From: Psychrobacter sp. PL19
Lineage (GTDB): Bacteria > Pseudomonadota > Gammaproteobacteria > Pseudomonadales > Moraxellaceae
Assembly: GCF_017875835.1 (NCBI RefSeq)
Contig: NZ_JAGING010000001.1
Coordinates: forward strand, 1,426,001 to 1,490,000
DNA: 64,000 nt
Direction of reading: 5' to 3'
This document shows positions 8,165 through 18,629 of the stretch, piece after piece. Each line of letters begins with the position of its first letter. The first letter of the stretch is position 1. The notes under the pieces were generated by a model. It saw only the letters and a list, made by a program, of their open reading frames with translations, was not told where the DNA came from and made no database searches. The translations under genes were made by a program, and so were the position numbers.

Positions 8165-8962
8165 GGTGTTTCAAAAAGTATGCTAGCATTAGACATAACC
8201 ATAATTGATATAAAAGAACAGCATATTGAACGTTTTAAAGTGATTGTCGAGTTTCTTAGAAAAAGCACAAGTCTTTCTAACTGCTCGTCTCAACCGGTGT
8301 CTTAAACGGCAATTATTACCTTTTATGCCAACAGTATATCTTTTACCAATCTGCTTAGGGTCTGCCTTGAAGGCAGTCTTAAAGCTATCCCAGTTGTCAA
8401 TGCTGATTGAACCATAGCTCACCTTAAGTTTCTTAAGACGAGCTCGAAGCGCTCTGGCCGTAGCTAAATCACGTTTACCCCAGACATGGGCAACAATCTC
8501 ACCAGTATCACGGTCATAGGCGTAGATTAACCATACCTTCTGCTTCTTGCAACGTACATATGTCTAGAACTCATCAACTTCTAAACGCGAGTAGTAAGGC
8601 TGCTTTGGTGAGATATTATAGATCTATGAGCCTATGGTGCTTAGTATCTTGCCAATGCTGACAGAGGTGATAGTGGCAATGTCTCTAACACTACAGCCTC
8701 GTACTATCATCAGTCGTATCTTATACTCTGTTTTAGAGTGGCAACCCTGATAGGTAATGGCGTGGTCGCCAATGAATTGACGTTTATAGTCTTTGCATTG
8801 GTAGTTTTGTTTACCATAGCCTTTTATACCGTTTTTCTTTAGACTAGGACTGTGGCAGTCGGGGCAATTAATCTCTATTTGTGTCTTCATAACCTCAAAT
8901 ATAGCATCTTTGCTTTGGCTGGCACCCCTCCTTTATTTACTCAGCATACTTTTTGATACACC
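8165..8962 (-). mobile_element. IS1-family insertion sequence (decayed)
   Basis: The ends at 8165-8184 and 8943-8962 are 20-bp inverted repeats (GGTGTTTCAAAAAGTATGCT and GGTGTATCAAAAAGTATGCT) with a single mismatch. The length of 798 bp and the GGTG terminal bases fit the IS1 family. No clear 8-9 bp target duplication is seen. The left border abuts the IS3-family transposase remnant, and the right end lies only 30 bp before the kdsA start codon. The transposase frame inside is broken twice by TAG. Confidence 0.8.
8189..8890 (-). pseudogene. IS1-family transposase with two in-frame amber codons
   Basis: One frame of 233 codons plus stop on the minus strand encodes a single-ORF IS1-type transposase. 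The N-terminal zinc-ribbon/HTH part (CPDCHSPSLKKNGIKGYGKQ, then CKDYKRQF) is followed by the DDE core with LEVDEF-stop-TYV, WLIYAYDRDTGEIVAHVWGK and SIDNWDSFKTAF. TAG codons occur at 8624-8626 (after SIGS) and at 8564-8566, where DEFWTYV is normal. Apart from these two codons the frame is intact, with no frameshift, so the decay is recent. Confidence 0.8.
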
Positions 8963-8986
8963 ATCCAAAAATAATAACTAGGATAG

Positions 8987-9874
<888 letters not shown>

Positions 9875-9892
9875 CGATAAGAGGATAGGGTT

Positions 9893-10147
9893 ATGGCGAT
9901 TAAAGTTGCAAAAGTAAGTATCGAAAATATCGATGATACTGAAGGCTTGGACAGCGTGATGACTGCACTCAAAAACATCACTGGGGTAACGGCTATTGAA
10001 CTTGATCCTGCCAGTAGTAGCGCTTTGGTGCGCTATGAGGATACCGATACCTCCATCCATGCGTTTACAGCAGCAATTAGTATGGTCGATTATGTCACTC
10101 AGCCGTATCCCATTGATGCGCCGCAAAACCCACGTTACTATGAGTAA
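9893..10147 (+). CDS. Degenerate heavy-metal-associated (HMA) fold protein without CxxC, 84 aa
   Basis: The protein has the length and strand-helix-strand rhythm of an HMA domain: VAKVSIENI, a helix with LDSVMTALKNITGV, the strand AIELDPASSSALVRYE, and a C-terminal helix AFTAAISMVDY. The metal-binding GMTCxxC segment is replaced by NIDDTEG, so copper binding by the usual site is not expected. It starts 18 bp after kdsA and has a good SD (AGAGGATAGGG), so it is probably cotranscribed with kdsA. It may be a structural or regulatory partner of the copper proteins downstream. I infer the fold only by pattern. Confidence 0.6.
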   Translation: MAIKVAKVSIENIDDTEGLDSVMTALKNITGVTAIELDPASSSALVRYEDTDTSIHAFTAAISMVDYVTQPYPIDAPQNPRYYE

Positions 10148-10368
10148 GGGTTGCTAATGCTTAATGTCTAATGCTTAATTCTGATTGTTTAGTAGTGCTA
10201 CGCCTTATCCTAGGGATTATTAAGTTGGTAATAAACCACCTACCAAACTGGCTTGATGTTAGAGCCGATATCGCTTAACGTATAAGCAGTTAACTCATAA
10301 TTATTATTAGTTAGCTTATAATTACATCAATAGATATTAAATTAGTAAATAATAACAAGGAGCCTAAC

Positions 10369-10593
10369 ATGGCACATCAAACGCGTATTATTAAAATTGA
10401 CGGCATGACTTGTGCTAAGTGTGTTGAGAGTGTACATAGCGTTACAGGAGATATTGATGGGCTAATTAGCCTGACTGTAGAGCTGCCAACCAACCAAGCT
10501 ACCGTGACCTTTGACGATAGCTTAACCAGCGCTGAAAAAATCGCTGCCGCAATTGAAGATGCGGGTTATGAAACTGAAGTCGCAAATTCTTGA
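10369..10593 (+). CDS. copZ: CopZ-like copper chaperone (HMA domain), 74 aa
   Basis: This is a single HMA domain with the Cu(I)-binding loop DGMTCAKCVESV near the N-terminus (CxxC ~residues 15-18) and the typical ferredoxin-like alternation ending AIEDAGYETEV. Such proteins carry Cu(I) in the cytoplasm and pass it to CopA, which is encoded 475 bp downstream on the same strand. AAGGAG lies 8 nt before the ATG. A strong terminator follows directly, so it is expressed separately from copA. I see no clear CueR-type operator upstream. Confidence 0.85.
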   Translation: MAHQTRIIKIDGMTCAKCVESVHSVTGDIDGLISLTVELPTNQATVTFDDSLTSAEKIAAAIEDAGYETEVANS

Positions 10594-10614
10594 ACTAAGA
10601 AATATTTATAATAA

Positions 10615-10639
10615 AACCAGCTATCACGGCTGGTTTTTT
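10615..10639 (+). terminator. Rho-independent terminator after the copZ-like gene
   Basis: AACCAGC and GCTGGTT form a stem around a 7-nt loop and are followed by a T-run. It lies 22 bp after the copZ stop and separates it from copA. Confidence 0.85.
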
Positions 10640-11067
10640 AACGCATGAATATTAAGAAAAACAGTAGCTCATACGCGTCATAGACAGCCCAGCTATAGCG
10701 TATAATCAACTGATTTATTAAATTATCTAAACTAAATTATTGGTTAAAGTAAAAAACGCTCCTAATATTTATCAATAATAAGCAGTTAATATGTATTATC
10801 AATATGTTTTTTAGTATAGTAATAGGGTTAACGCATACTAATTTGAAAAGTTAAGTAATAAACTCATTTCAAGTTAAGTCGCTTCTGTTATCTGACTTTA
10901 TTTTGGTAACTGTTGATTGAGAATGATTGATTGATAATGACTGATCGATGGGTTGGATACTGATTGATGGGTTTAGTATATTTTTTACCGCACTTATTTG
11001 CCGCACTTATTTACAGCACTCATTTACCGCCTCTAGAATTTTATAATCGCCATGACGAGTTTTATCT
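10640..11067. other. copA upstream region with 13-bp tandem repeat
   Basis: This 428-bp AT-rich gap holds no gene. From 10985 to about 11031 a 13-bp unit (TTACCGCACTTAT) occurs three times with small changes plus a partial fourth copy, ending only 37 bp before the copA start. Further upstream is a degenerate stretch of GATTGAT-like words (10915-10965). No CueR-like dyad could be identified by eye. Confidence 0.6.
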
Positions 11068-13419
11068 ATGAATGATTCTACCAGTACAGCATCTGACCCT
11101 TCTTATGACGTCGAAACTGATATCCAATCGAATACCCAAACCCAACCGCAGCGTGCGCATTTGCAGTTAGCGATTGATGGGATGTCATGTCAGGCCTGTG
11201 CATCGCGAATAGAAAAAGTACTGAATAAAAAACCGGCTATTTATGAGGTGAGTGTGAACTTTGCTGGCGAGACTGCTAACGTGGACTATAATCCCACGCA
11301 GACTACGGCAGAGGAAGTGACTGAATGGGTTAATAAGACCGGATTCATTGCCAACTTACAAGAGAGCGATAGTTTATTTGCCCAAACGGATAAAGATACT
11401 GCTACCCAACTGCCGTGGCGACTGATTGGGCTTTGGCTATGTTTACTACCATTTTTGGTTGGAATGGCAGGTATGGTGGTCGGCCAGGGTATGATGTGGA
11501 TGCCGCCAGTGTGGATACAGTTCGTCTTAGCCACTATTGTACAGTTCGGCTTTGCATTACCATTTTATAGTAGTGCCTGGGCATCGATTAAAGGTGGTCT
11601 GGCCAATATGGATGTGCTGGTGGTCCTCGGCACCGTAACTATTTGGGCTTATTCGACTTACATTTGGCTGACTCATGGTGATGGCAGCTTGGCCAGCCTG
11701 CTACAAAGTGCTACTCATAGTGGCGGTAACGGCGCAGAAGTGTATTTTGAAGCTGGCGTGATGGTCATTGCTTTTGTGCGTACGGGTAAATACCTAGAAG
11801 AACGCACTAAAAAGCATAGCCTCAATAGCATTGATTTATTACTAACACTGACGCCAGATGAAGTTGAACAGCAGCAGCCTAATGGTGACTTCCATCAAGT
11901 GGCGCTACAAGAAGTGCAAGTTGATGATATTTTACGCGCCAAGCAAGGCAGCCGCGTAGCAACCGATGGGGTAGTTATTGATGGTAATGGTTGGTGTGTA
12001 GAAAGTCATTTAACCGGTGAATCAGTACCACTCAAAAAACAACAAGGCGATGAGCTACTGGCAGGTGCCTTGGTCGAAAATGGCAGCTTACTATATCGCG
12101 TACGCGCTAAGGGTAGCGATACTAAATTGGGCGATATGGTACAAGCGCTTAGCGATGCGCAAGGCTCTAAAGCGAAGCTGGCTCGCCTTGCAGACAAAGT
12201 AACGGCTATCTTTGTCCCTGTAGTGGTCACCATTGCGCTTGTGACCTTTGGGCTAACGTGGTGGTTGACCGGTATGGTCGATATCGCTTTAATGCATGCC
12301 GTGTCGGTATTGGTCATTGCCTGTCCTTGTGCGCTCGGTTTGGCGACGCCAGCTGCGATTATGGCAGGTATGGGGGTAGCGGCACGTCACGGAGTATGGT
12401 TTAAAGACGCACAAAGCTTAGAGGCTGCTGGCGACATCGACACTGTAGTGCTCGATAAAACTGGCACATTGACTATTGGCAAACCCACCATCGTCGATCA
12501 AGTGATGGTCGATCAATCAATATCCGTTGACGATGTGCTTCAACTAGCAGCTAGTGTGGAAGCTCATGCTAGCCACCCATTGGCTACCGCATTAATCAAT
12601 ACCGCCAACGATCGTCAATTGCCGCTATTATCGGTGACCGACATCATCGTTATTAAAGGTGCTGGCATTCAAGCGCACATTGCAGGTCTGGGTATAGTGA
12701 AGGTCGGCACAGCAGAATTTGCCAATTTAACACTGCCAAAGATGATGCCAAAAGTATGGCAAATCGCCAGTACCGTCGCAATCAGCATTAATGATGAGCC
12801 ACTGGGCGCGTTTGCCTTGGCTGATGATTTGAAGGCGGATACTCCACAAGCAATCACGGCGCTACAAGAGGCGGGTATCGATGTGATCTTGATGAGTGGA
12901 GACAAGCAGTCAGTGGTCGATCATGTGGCAGAGCAGCTGGGCATTAAAGCTGCTTATGGTAAAATGAGCCCGCGCGATAAAGCCAGTCAAATCGCTAAAT
13001 TACAAACGGCGGGTCGCAAAGTGGCTATGGCAGGGGACGGGGTTAATGATGCGCCAGCGATGGCAACTGCTGATGCCAGTTTTGCCATGTTTGAAGGTAC
13101 TGATGTGGCACAGCATAGTGCCTCTGCGCGCTTGATGGGTGAATCATTAATGCATATCGATGCCGCACAAAAAATCGCCCATGCAACGGTACGTAATATT
13201 AAACAAAATCTATTTTTTGCCTTTATCTATAACTGTCTGGGTATTCCATTAGCCGCTTTTGGCTTTTTAAACCCAATGATTGCTGCGGCAGCAATGGCCC
13301 TCAGTTCCATATCAGTATTAATGAATGCGCTGCGCTTAACGCGCTTCAAAACAGAGGTTGAGCTGGAGAATACTGTGACCACGTCTAAGCCAGACGCACA
13401 ACAATCAGTTTCTGCATAA
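11068..13419 (+). CDS. copA: Copper-exporting P1B-type ATPase
   Basis: This 783-aa inner-membrane pump exports Cu(I) to the periplasm. Order of parts: a hydrophilic N-tail, one HMA domain with DGMSCQACASRIEKV (~residues 37-51), several membrane segments, the actuator loop LTGESVPLKK, the intramembrane Cu site IACPCALGLATP, the phosphorylation motif DKTGTLT, the nucleotide domain with HASHPLA, the hinge GDGVNDAPAM, and two last membrane helices. The single HMA and the CPC motif fit copper-specific P1B-1 enzymes. It has no clear Shine-Dalgarno sequence. It lies between kdsA and eno, genes that are close neighbours in related genomes, which suggests the copper genes were inserted there. Confidence 0.93.
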   Translation: MNDSTSTASDPSYDVETDIQSNTQTQPQRAHLQLAIDGMSCQACASRIEKVLNKKPAIYEVSVNFAGETANVDYNPTQTTAEEVTEWVNKTGFIANLQESDSLFAQTDKDTATQLPWRLIGLWLCLLPFLVGMAGMVVGQGMMWMPPVWIQFVLATIVQFGFALPFYSSAWASIKGGLANMDVLVVLGTVTIWAYSTYIWLTHGDGSLASLLQSATHSGGNGAEVYFEAGVMVIAFVRTGKYLEERTKKHSLNSIDLLLTLTPDEVEQQQPNGDFHQVALQEVQVDDILRAKQGSRVATDGVVIDGNGWCVESHLTGESVPLKKQQGDELLAGALVENGSLLYRVRAKGSDTKLGDMVQALSDAQGSKAKLARLADKVTAIFVPVVVTIALVTFGLTWWLTGMVDIALMHAVSVLVIACPCALGLATPAAIMAGMGVAARHGVWFKDAQSLEAAGDIDTVVLDKTGTLTIGKPTIVDQVMVDQSISVDDVLQLAASVEAHASHPLATALINTANDRQLPLLSVTDIIVIKGAGIQAHIAGLGIVKVGTAEFANLTLPKMMPKVWQIASTVAISINDEPLGAFALADDLKADTPQAITALQEAGIDVILMSGDKQSVVDHVAEQLGIKAAYGKMSPRDKASQIAKLQTAGRKVAMAGDGVNDAPAMATADASFAMFEGTDVAQHSASARLMGESLMHIDAAQKIAHATVRNIKQNLFFAFIYNCLGIPLAAFGFLNPMIAAAAMALSSISVLMNALRLTRFKTEVELENTVTTSKPDAQQSVSA

Positions 13420-13448
13420 TTGGCTGAGCGTGGGTTGATACTCATAAC

Positions 13449-13499
13449 GATATCAACGTTATAAAGATATCAACGTTATAAAGATATCAACGCTAATAT
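13449..13499. repeat. 17-bp tandem repeat between copA and eno
   Basis: GATATCAACGTTATAAA is repeated twice exactly and continues as a partial third copy. The unit contains the palindromes GATATC and AACGTT. The rest of the 359-bp gap (13420-13778) shows no gene; it presumably holds the eno promoter, which I could not place. Confidence 0.75.
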
Positions 13500-13757
13500 C
13501 ACATTTAAAAATGGGTCGAACAATCAGTTATAATCTATAATGATTCGCATTAAGATAGGCGATGTTTAATTCGATTTATGCTATGATGCCAAGCATTGTA
13601 GCCGATTATTGATATACTCAATCGACATCTAAAGGCACTTATATATTGCAATTTAAATAGATATTTAATGCTATTTTTAGTGTGCGAGTGGTACGATTAT
13701 TTACCCTACCTTTGTTATAACTGATTGTCCCTTTTCTATCCCGCAAACTTGGCATGA

Positions 13758-15095
<1,338 letters not shown>

Positions 15096-15308
15096 GTTTG
15101 AAGCGTGCATACTCAACCATTTATTCTAAAGCAGTTCAGGTCGTTTAGTTAAGACTTATTGGTTTGAGTGCTAGCTAGCTTGGTTTACAGTTAGACAGTC
15201 TACGATTGTTTTATGGTCATAGACTGTCTAATTTAAAATCCTAGTGCTAGAGTGCTGTTTATTTTAGCCTTTTAACCTTACTTCTATCTCGTTTGGCGTT
15301 GTTCTCAT

Positions 15309-15617
15309 ATGAAATACTTTAGCCAGTTCTTGTTACTTGCTTTGGCCGTTGCGGTGCTATTAGGGCTGCAATACCAATATTGGTTGGGTGAAAATGGCCA
15401 CTTTGAGAGTAATAAACTACTTGCTAAAATCAACAACCAACAGCAGCTAAATGACAATCAAGTTGGGGCTAATAACCTGTTACGTACAGATGTTTATGAT
15501 CTAAAAAACGGACTTGAAGCGGTAGAAGAGCATGCGCGTTTAGATTTAGGACTCATCAAGCCTAATGAGACTTTTGTACAAGTATCAACCGCACCAACGA
15601 CTCATAGCCGTTATTAA
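15309..15617 (+). CDS. ftsB: Cell division protein FtsB
   Basis: This 102-residue bitopic protein has a single N-terminal membrane helix (~residues 5-22, FLLLALAVAVLLGLQYQYW). A periplasmic coiled coil rich in Leu, Asn and Gln follows, ending in EEHARLDLGLIKPNETFVQV, which is the FtsB signature. FtsB joins FtsL and FtsQ to activate septal wall synthesis. Its place between eno and ispD is the common order in gammaproteobacteria and strengthens the call. No strong ribosome site is seen before the ATG. Confidence 0.9.
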   Translation: MKYFSQFLLLALAVAVLLGLQYQYWLGENGHFESNKLLAKINNQQQLNDNQVGANNLLRTDVYDLKNGLEAVEEHARLDLGLIKPNETFVQVSTAPTTHSRY

Positions 15618-15718
15618 TAAGTCGCTATTGGTAGTTATAATGGCTTATTAATATCTTCTATTTATCATAAACCGTTTAGCACTCTATTTTCCCCCATCCA
15701 TACTTTGAATGTCTAGCC

Positions 15719-16486
15719 ATGAACAATACCCCCCGTGTGTATGCCATGATTGTCGCTGCTGGTCGTGGTAGCCGTTTTGGGGCGTCTGTACCCAAGCAGT
15801 ATTTACCACTCAATGGTCAAACGTTACTACAGCATAGTGTCGCAAGACTGGCAGGTAGCGCTTATATTCAAGATTGTCTGTTGATTATTGCAGCAGATGA
15901 TACCAGGCCTCAAAACTTAGATTTTGCACTACCCGTATGGTATGCCCTTGGTGGCGCTGAGCGTTGGCAGTCAGTCTATGCGGGATTAGACGCCATCATT
16001 AAAAAAGGGGGCGCGGGTGATGATTTAATTTTGATTCATGATGCGGCGCGCCCTGCGGTACCAAGTCGTGATATTGATCATGTTATTGAAGCGGCAAAGC
16101 TCGAACAGTATGGCGCTATCTTAGCCACACCGGTCGCAGATACTCTGAAACAATCCCAGTATCAGCCGCACACCCAATCAAAAACTGAATCAAAGCCTAT
16201 AGGCAAGAATAATGCCAACAGCCATGATTATGTCGAGCGCACTATTGATCGTAATGGTCTATGGCAGGCACAAACCCCGCAGGTGTTTCGTATTGATCAA
16301 TTACATCGAGTGCTCACTCATGTTGCTGAACACAAGCTGCATATTACTGACGAAGCGAGCGCCTTCGAGCATTTAGGTTTGCCTATCCGTCTCGTTACTG
16401 GCAGTCGCCAAAATATCAAGCTGACATACCCTGACGATGCGATTTTGCTATCTGCCATTCTCATGGCACAATCGTCAGCCTTATAA
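15719..16486 (+). CDS. ispD: 2-C-methyl-D-erythritol 4-phosphate cytidylyltransferase
   Basis: IspD transfers CMP from CTP to methylerythritol phosphate in the non-mevalonate isoprenoid path. Motifs: AAGRGSRFGASVPKQYLPL at the N-terminus (CTP loop), ALGGAERWQSV, LIHDAARPAVP and QTPQVFR. The protein is 255 aa. Around residues 143-165 a Gln/Ser/Lys/Asn-rich stretch (QPHTQSKTESKPIGKNN) is longer than in typical ~230-aa enzymes; it probably is a surface-loop insertion. Its gene follows ftsB by 102 bp, and a terminator with an upstream tandem repeat follows. Confidence 0.93.
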   Translation: MNNTPRVYAMIVAAGRGSRFGASVPKQYLPLNGQTLLQHSVARLAGSAYIQDCLLIIAADDTRPQNLDFALPVWYALGGAERWQSVYAGLDAIIKKGGAGDDLILIHDAARPAVPSRDIDHVIEAAKLEQYGAILATPVADTLKQSQYQPHTQSKTESKPIGKNNANSHDYVERTIDRNGLWQAQTPQVFRIDQLHRVLTHVAEHKLHITDEASAFEHLGLPIRLVTGSRQNIKLTYPDDAILLSAILMAQSSAL

Positions 16487-16505
16487 GCTATTAACATTAC
16501 TAATC

Positions 16506-16549
16506 AATACCACTGTGTAATACCACTGTGTAATACCACTGTGTAATAC
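16506..16549. repeat. 13-bp tandem repeat after ispD
   Basis: AATACCACTGTGT occurs three times exactly, followed by a partial copy (AATAC), between the ispD stop and its terminator. It lies in the transcript's 3' untranslated region. Confidence 0.85.
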
Positions 16550-16557
16550 AATCGTTG

Positions 16558-16588
16558 AACGCTACGCACTCGTGTCAGCGTTTTTTTT
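16558..16588 (+). terminator. Intrinsic terminator of the ispD transcript
   Basis: AACGCT and AGCGTT pair across a short loop and are followed by a long T-run. The remaining gap to 16909 is AT-rich and shows no gene; it presumably contains the BLUF gene promoter. Confidence 0.75.
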
Positions 16589-16909
16589 ATGTCTTTTTTA
16601 CGTTGCTCATAGCTTGCCTACCACTTGCACTGGCTTTTCATTCCATCTCTTTACTATGTAATTTCTTTGCAATATTAGTTAGCTATTAAATTATAATAAA
16701 TTATTGTTGTCTTCTGGTAATAATTTGCTTTGATGACTAAACTAACCTATGATGTAACTAACTTAATACAATTAGTATAAATATTCGTAACGCGTGAAAA
16801 CCAACGCCACAATCCTGCTCGTTCGTTTTGTCTTCATATTTTTTACGTTTCTTTTTTACATTCATACAGTTATCTTAGCTAGATTTGCCTAATAATGGGG
16901 AGAAACTGA

Positions 16910-17533
16910 ATGTCAGCAATTAATAATAATTCGACAAATCCAGTAACACTAGACCTCTACGAGCTTATCTACATCAGCCGTATAACGCCTTCTGGTCTGT
17001 CAGGCGCCAGTACTCTCAATGATATCGCAGAAGTTTCCATAAAAAATAACAAAGCTGATAACATGACGGGTATTATTTGTTATGGCAACGGCTGTTTTTT
17101 TCAGTGTATTGAAGGCACTGAGCAAGTATTGACTAATCTTAAAAATCGTTTGTTGACAGACAATCGACACAAAGACCTAAAAATATTAGAATTCTCAGCA
17201 CTGACTAAGCGTCGCTTTACCGGTTGGTCGCTACGCTCTATTGAGCTTGAACACTGGATGAATAATGATGCTAAAGTTAAGGCACTGATGCCATTTGAGC
17301 CTTATAACTGGAGTTATGATCAGCATCACCAATTTTTAGATATTTTGCAAGGCTGTTACACAGGGCAAGAAAAGACCGGTGATATTGATACTCAGCCCGT
17401 AAAATATAGTGCATTAGGCCCAACGTTAAGTAGAGTAGTGAGCGAGCATCAAGCGTTCTTTTTGATTCAAACGGTATTAGGTCTAGCTATTGTATTAACG
17501 TTATTATGGGTTCTGCTATCAGATAAGTTTTAA
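16910..17533 (+). CDS. BLUF-domain blue-light photoreceptor with a C-terminal membrane anchor
   Basis: Residues ~15-112 form a BLUF (FAD-binding blue-light) domain: LYELIYISR with the flavin-facing Tyr (~Y21), a KNNKADNMTGIICY segment with the conserved Asn, GCFFQCIEG with the key Gln (~Q65), the TDNRH turn, and RRFTGWSL with the semiconserved Trp. After a linker of ~65 residues the protein ends in one hydrophobic helix (~183-204, FFLIQTVLGLAIVLTLLWVLL) and a short charged tail, so it is probably anchored in the inner membrane. No EAL, GGDEF or other output domain is present, so it must signal through a partner. A strong SD (GGGGAG) precedes the ATG. A terminator follows. Confidence 0.87.
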   Translation: MSAINNNSTNPVTLDLYELIYISRITPSGLSGASTLNDIAEVSIKNNKADNMTGIICYGNGCFFQCIEGTEQVLTNLKNRLLTDNRHKDLKILEFSALTKRRFTGWSLRSIELEHWMNNDAKVKALMPFEPYNWSYDQHHQFLDILQGCYTGQEKTGDIDTQPVKYSALGPTLSRVVSEHQAFFLIQTVLGLAIVLTLLWVLLSDKF

Positions 17534-17564
17534 ATGACTTATTTATAACCTCTTTTTTTTAAAC

Positions 17565-17586
17565 CAGCATATATTGCTGTTTTTTT
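17565..17586 (+). terminator. Terminator of the BLUF gene
   Basis: CAGCA and TGCTG pair around a 5-nt AT loop, followed by seven T residues, 31 bp after the BLUF stop codon. Confidence 0.7.
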
Positions 17587-17765
17587 GTGTTTTGCAGCCG
17601 CGAATTTTATAAAGATTAGATTGAAGGCATAATATACTCGGTACAGTTTGCCCACTATAAAGCCGCTATAGTGTCAATCTCGAAATATGGTAATGCGTTA
17701 TTTGCGCCTGTTCGCCCGCCTGGTTGATTGATAGAAACATTATTGAATCATTGATTACGAAAATC

Positions 17766-17853
17766 AAAAGTAATATCGATACGTAACCTACTGCGGGCAT
17801 ACGTTTTTCTTGCTTGCTGTGCCTACGCAGACAGAGGCTGCAAAAAGCTTATA
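17766..17853 (+). repeat. Truncated copy of the ~140-bp MITE-like repeat
   Basis: This stretch shares AAAAGTAATATCGATAC, the TTTTTCTTGCTTGCTGTG core and the following ~38 bases with copies at 22397-22535 (opposite strand) and 54162-54301. Its outer ends have diverged or been lost. It lies between the BLUF gene terminator and tRNA-Glu. Confidence 0.8.
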
Positions 17854-17874
17854 AGTAGAAAAACAATCAGGCAT

Positions 17875-17914
17875 AAAAAAACTCTCAAAATCTTATAGAT
17901 TTTGAGAGTTTTGA
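17875..17914 (-). terminator. Terminator of tRNA-Glu (usable on both strands)
   Basis: A perfect 12-bp stem (ACTCTCAAAATC and its complement) encloses a 5-nt loop, with A-run before and T-run after. On the minus strand it lies directly downstream of tRNA-Glu. Confidence 0.8.
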
Positions 17915-17944
17915 AAATACTGTTATTAACAACATTTTAATATA

Positions 17945-18020
17945 TGGCGTCCCCAGGGGGGTTCGAACCCCCGTTACCGCCGTGAAAGGGCGGTGTCCTA
18001 GGCCTCTAGACGATGGGGAC
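17945..18020 (-). tRNA. tRNA-Glu (anticodon TTC)
   Basis: On the minus strand a 76-nt cloverleaf begins GTCCCCATCGTC and ends TGGGGACGCCA with an encoded CCA. The acceptor stem GTCCCCA/TGGGGAC is perfect. The anticodon stem CCGCC/GGCGG holds the loop CTTTCAC, giving anticodon TTC (Glu). The T-arm reads GGGGG-TTCGAAC-CCCCC in register. It stands alone, not in an rRNA operon. Confidence 0.95.
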
Positions 18021-18098
18021 TAGAAACGCGCTTCAACTGCTTTCACCGTTTACGTTGAAGTGGTGCATATAATAGTAGGATAGTGGTTTTCTGTCAAG

Positions 18099-18272
18099 CT
18101 ATTTTCTTCGATTTTTTTTTAAAGTTAAATATTTCTTTTTAATCGCACGCTGTGGGTGCAAGTCGTTGTTTTTTAGATGATGGCGAATCCATAAGGTGGT
18201 ACAAGCGCTAATGGTTAAAGCGAGCAGCATATAACCAAGAATTGTTCCCCATATAATGTGATCTGGTTGCAT
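18099..18272 (-). CDS. Small single-span membrane protein, 57 aa, unknown
   Basis: I do not recognise a family. The protein starts MQPDHIIWGTILGYML and has one membrane helix (~residues 7-28), followed by a strongly basic cytoplasmic tail ending KKKYLTLKKNRRK. The start at 18272 is chosen because AAAGGGAC lies 7-12 nt upstream; a longer frame that starts at 18323 adds 17 residues without a ribosome site. The gene sits between tRNA-Glu and the RNase T-like gene. The coding call rests on the coherent helix-plus-basic-tail pattern and the ribosome site. Confidence 0.5.
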   Translation of the reverse strand: MQPDHIIWGTILGYMLLALTISACTTLWIRHHLKNNDLHPQRAIKKKYLTLKKNRRK

Positions 18273-18629
18273 AGTAAAGTCCCTTTTATTAAACCAAATA
18301 AATAGCGCATCGCTGGCTATCAAGGCGGTGTGGGCGACTTAACTCATCTACAGAATATTATTGCGTCATTGCAACTCGGGACAGTAACAAGTAATCGAAC
18401 TATCAATTCCATTTAGACAGTACAAGATCAGGGCTGACAGTTGACTTGCTTATCATCGTATCAATCATATCCTTATTGATTTCGAAATCAAGATGGCAAA
18501 GTCAAAATTTTAACAAAGTAGCTTATGGATCGTTATGGTAAACATGACGCTGATTGGCTTAATATTTACCAACCAGTACCTACAAATGAGTATTTATTGA
18601 TAACTATAAAAAACGGCTATATTTGTTAA
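18273..18629. other. Intergenic region without recognised features
   Basis: A 357-bp AT-rich gap. I see no gene, tRNA, terminator or repeat in it. Confidence 0.5.

Noticed and set aside
8953..8980. Hybrid promoter for kdsA made of TTGATA in the IS1 end and TAACTA outside it
   Set aside because: Transcription from it would begin about 6 nt before the ATG and would remove the ribosome site, so it is unlikely to drive normal kdsA translation.
10640..11067. CueR or CsoR operator upstream of copA
   Set aside because: No spaced dyad of the known type could be found by eye; only tandem repeats are clear.
11286..13445. Several minus-strand frames inside copA and similar antisense frames in other genes
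   Set aside because: They lie opposite strongly recognised genes, have no ribosome sites and no domain pattern, so they are shadows.
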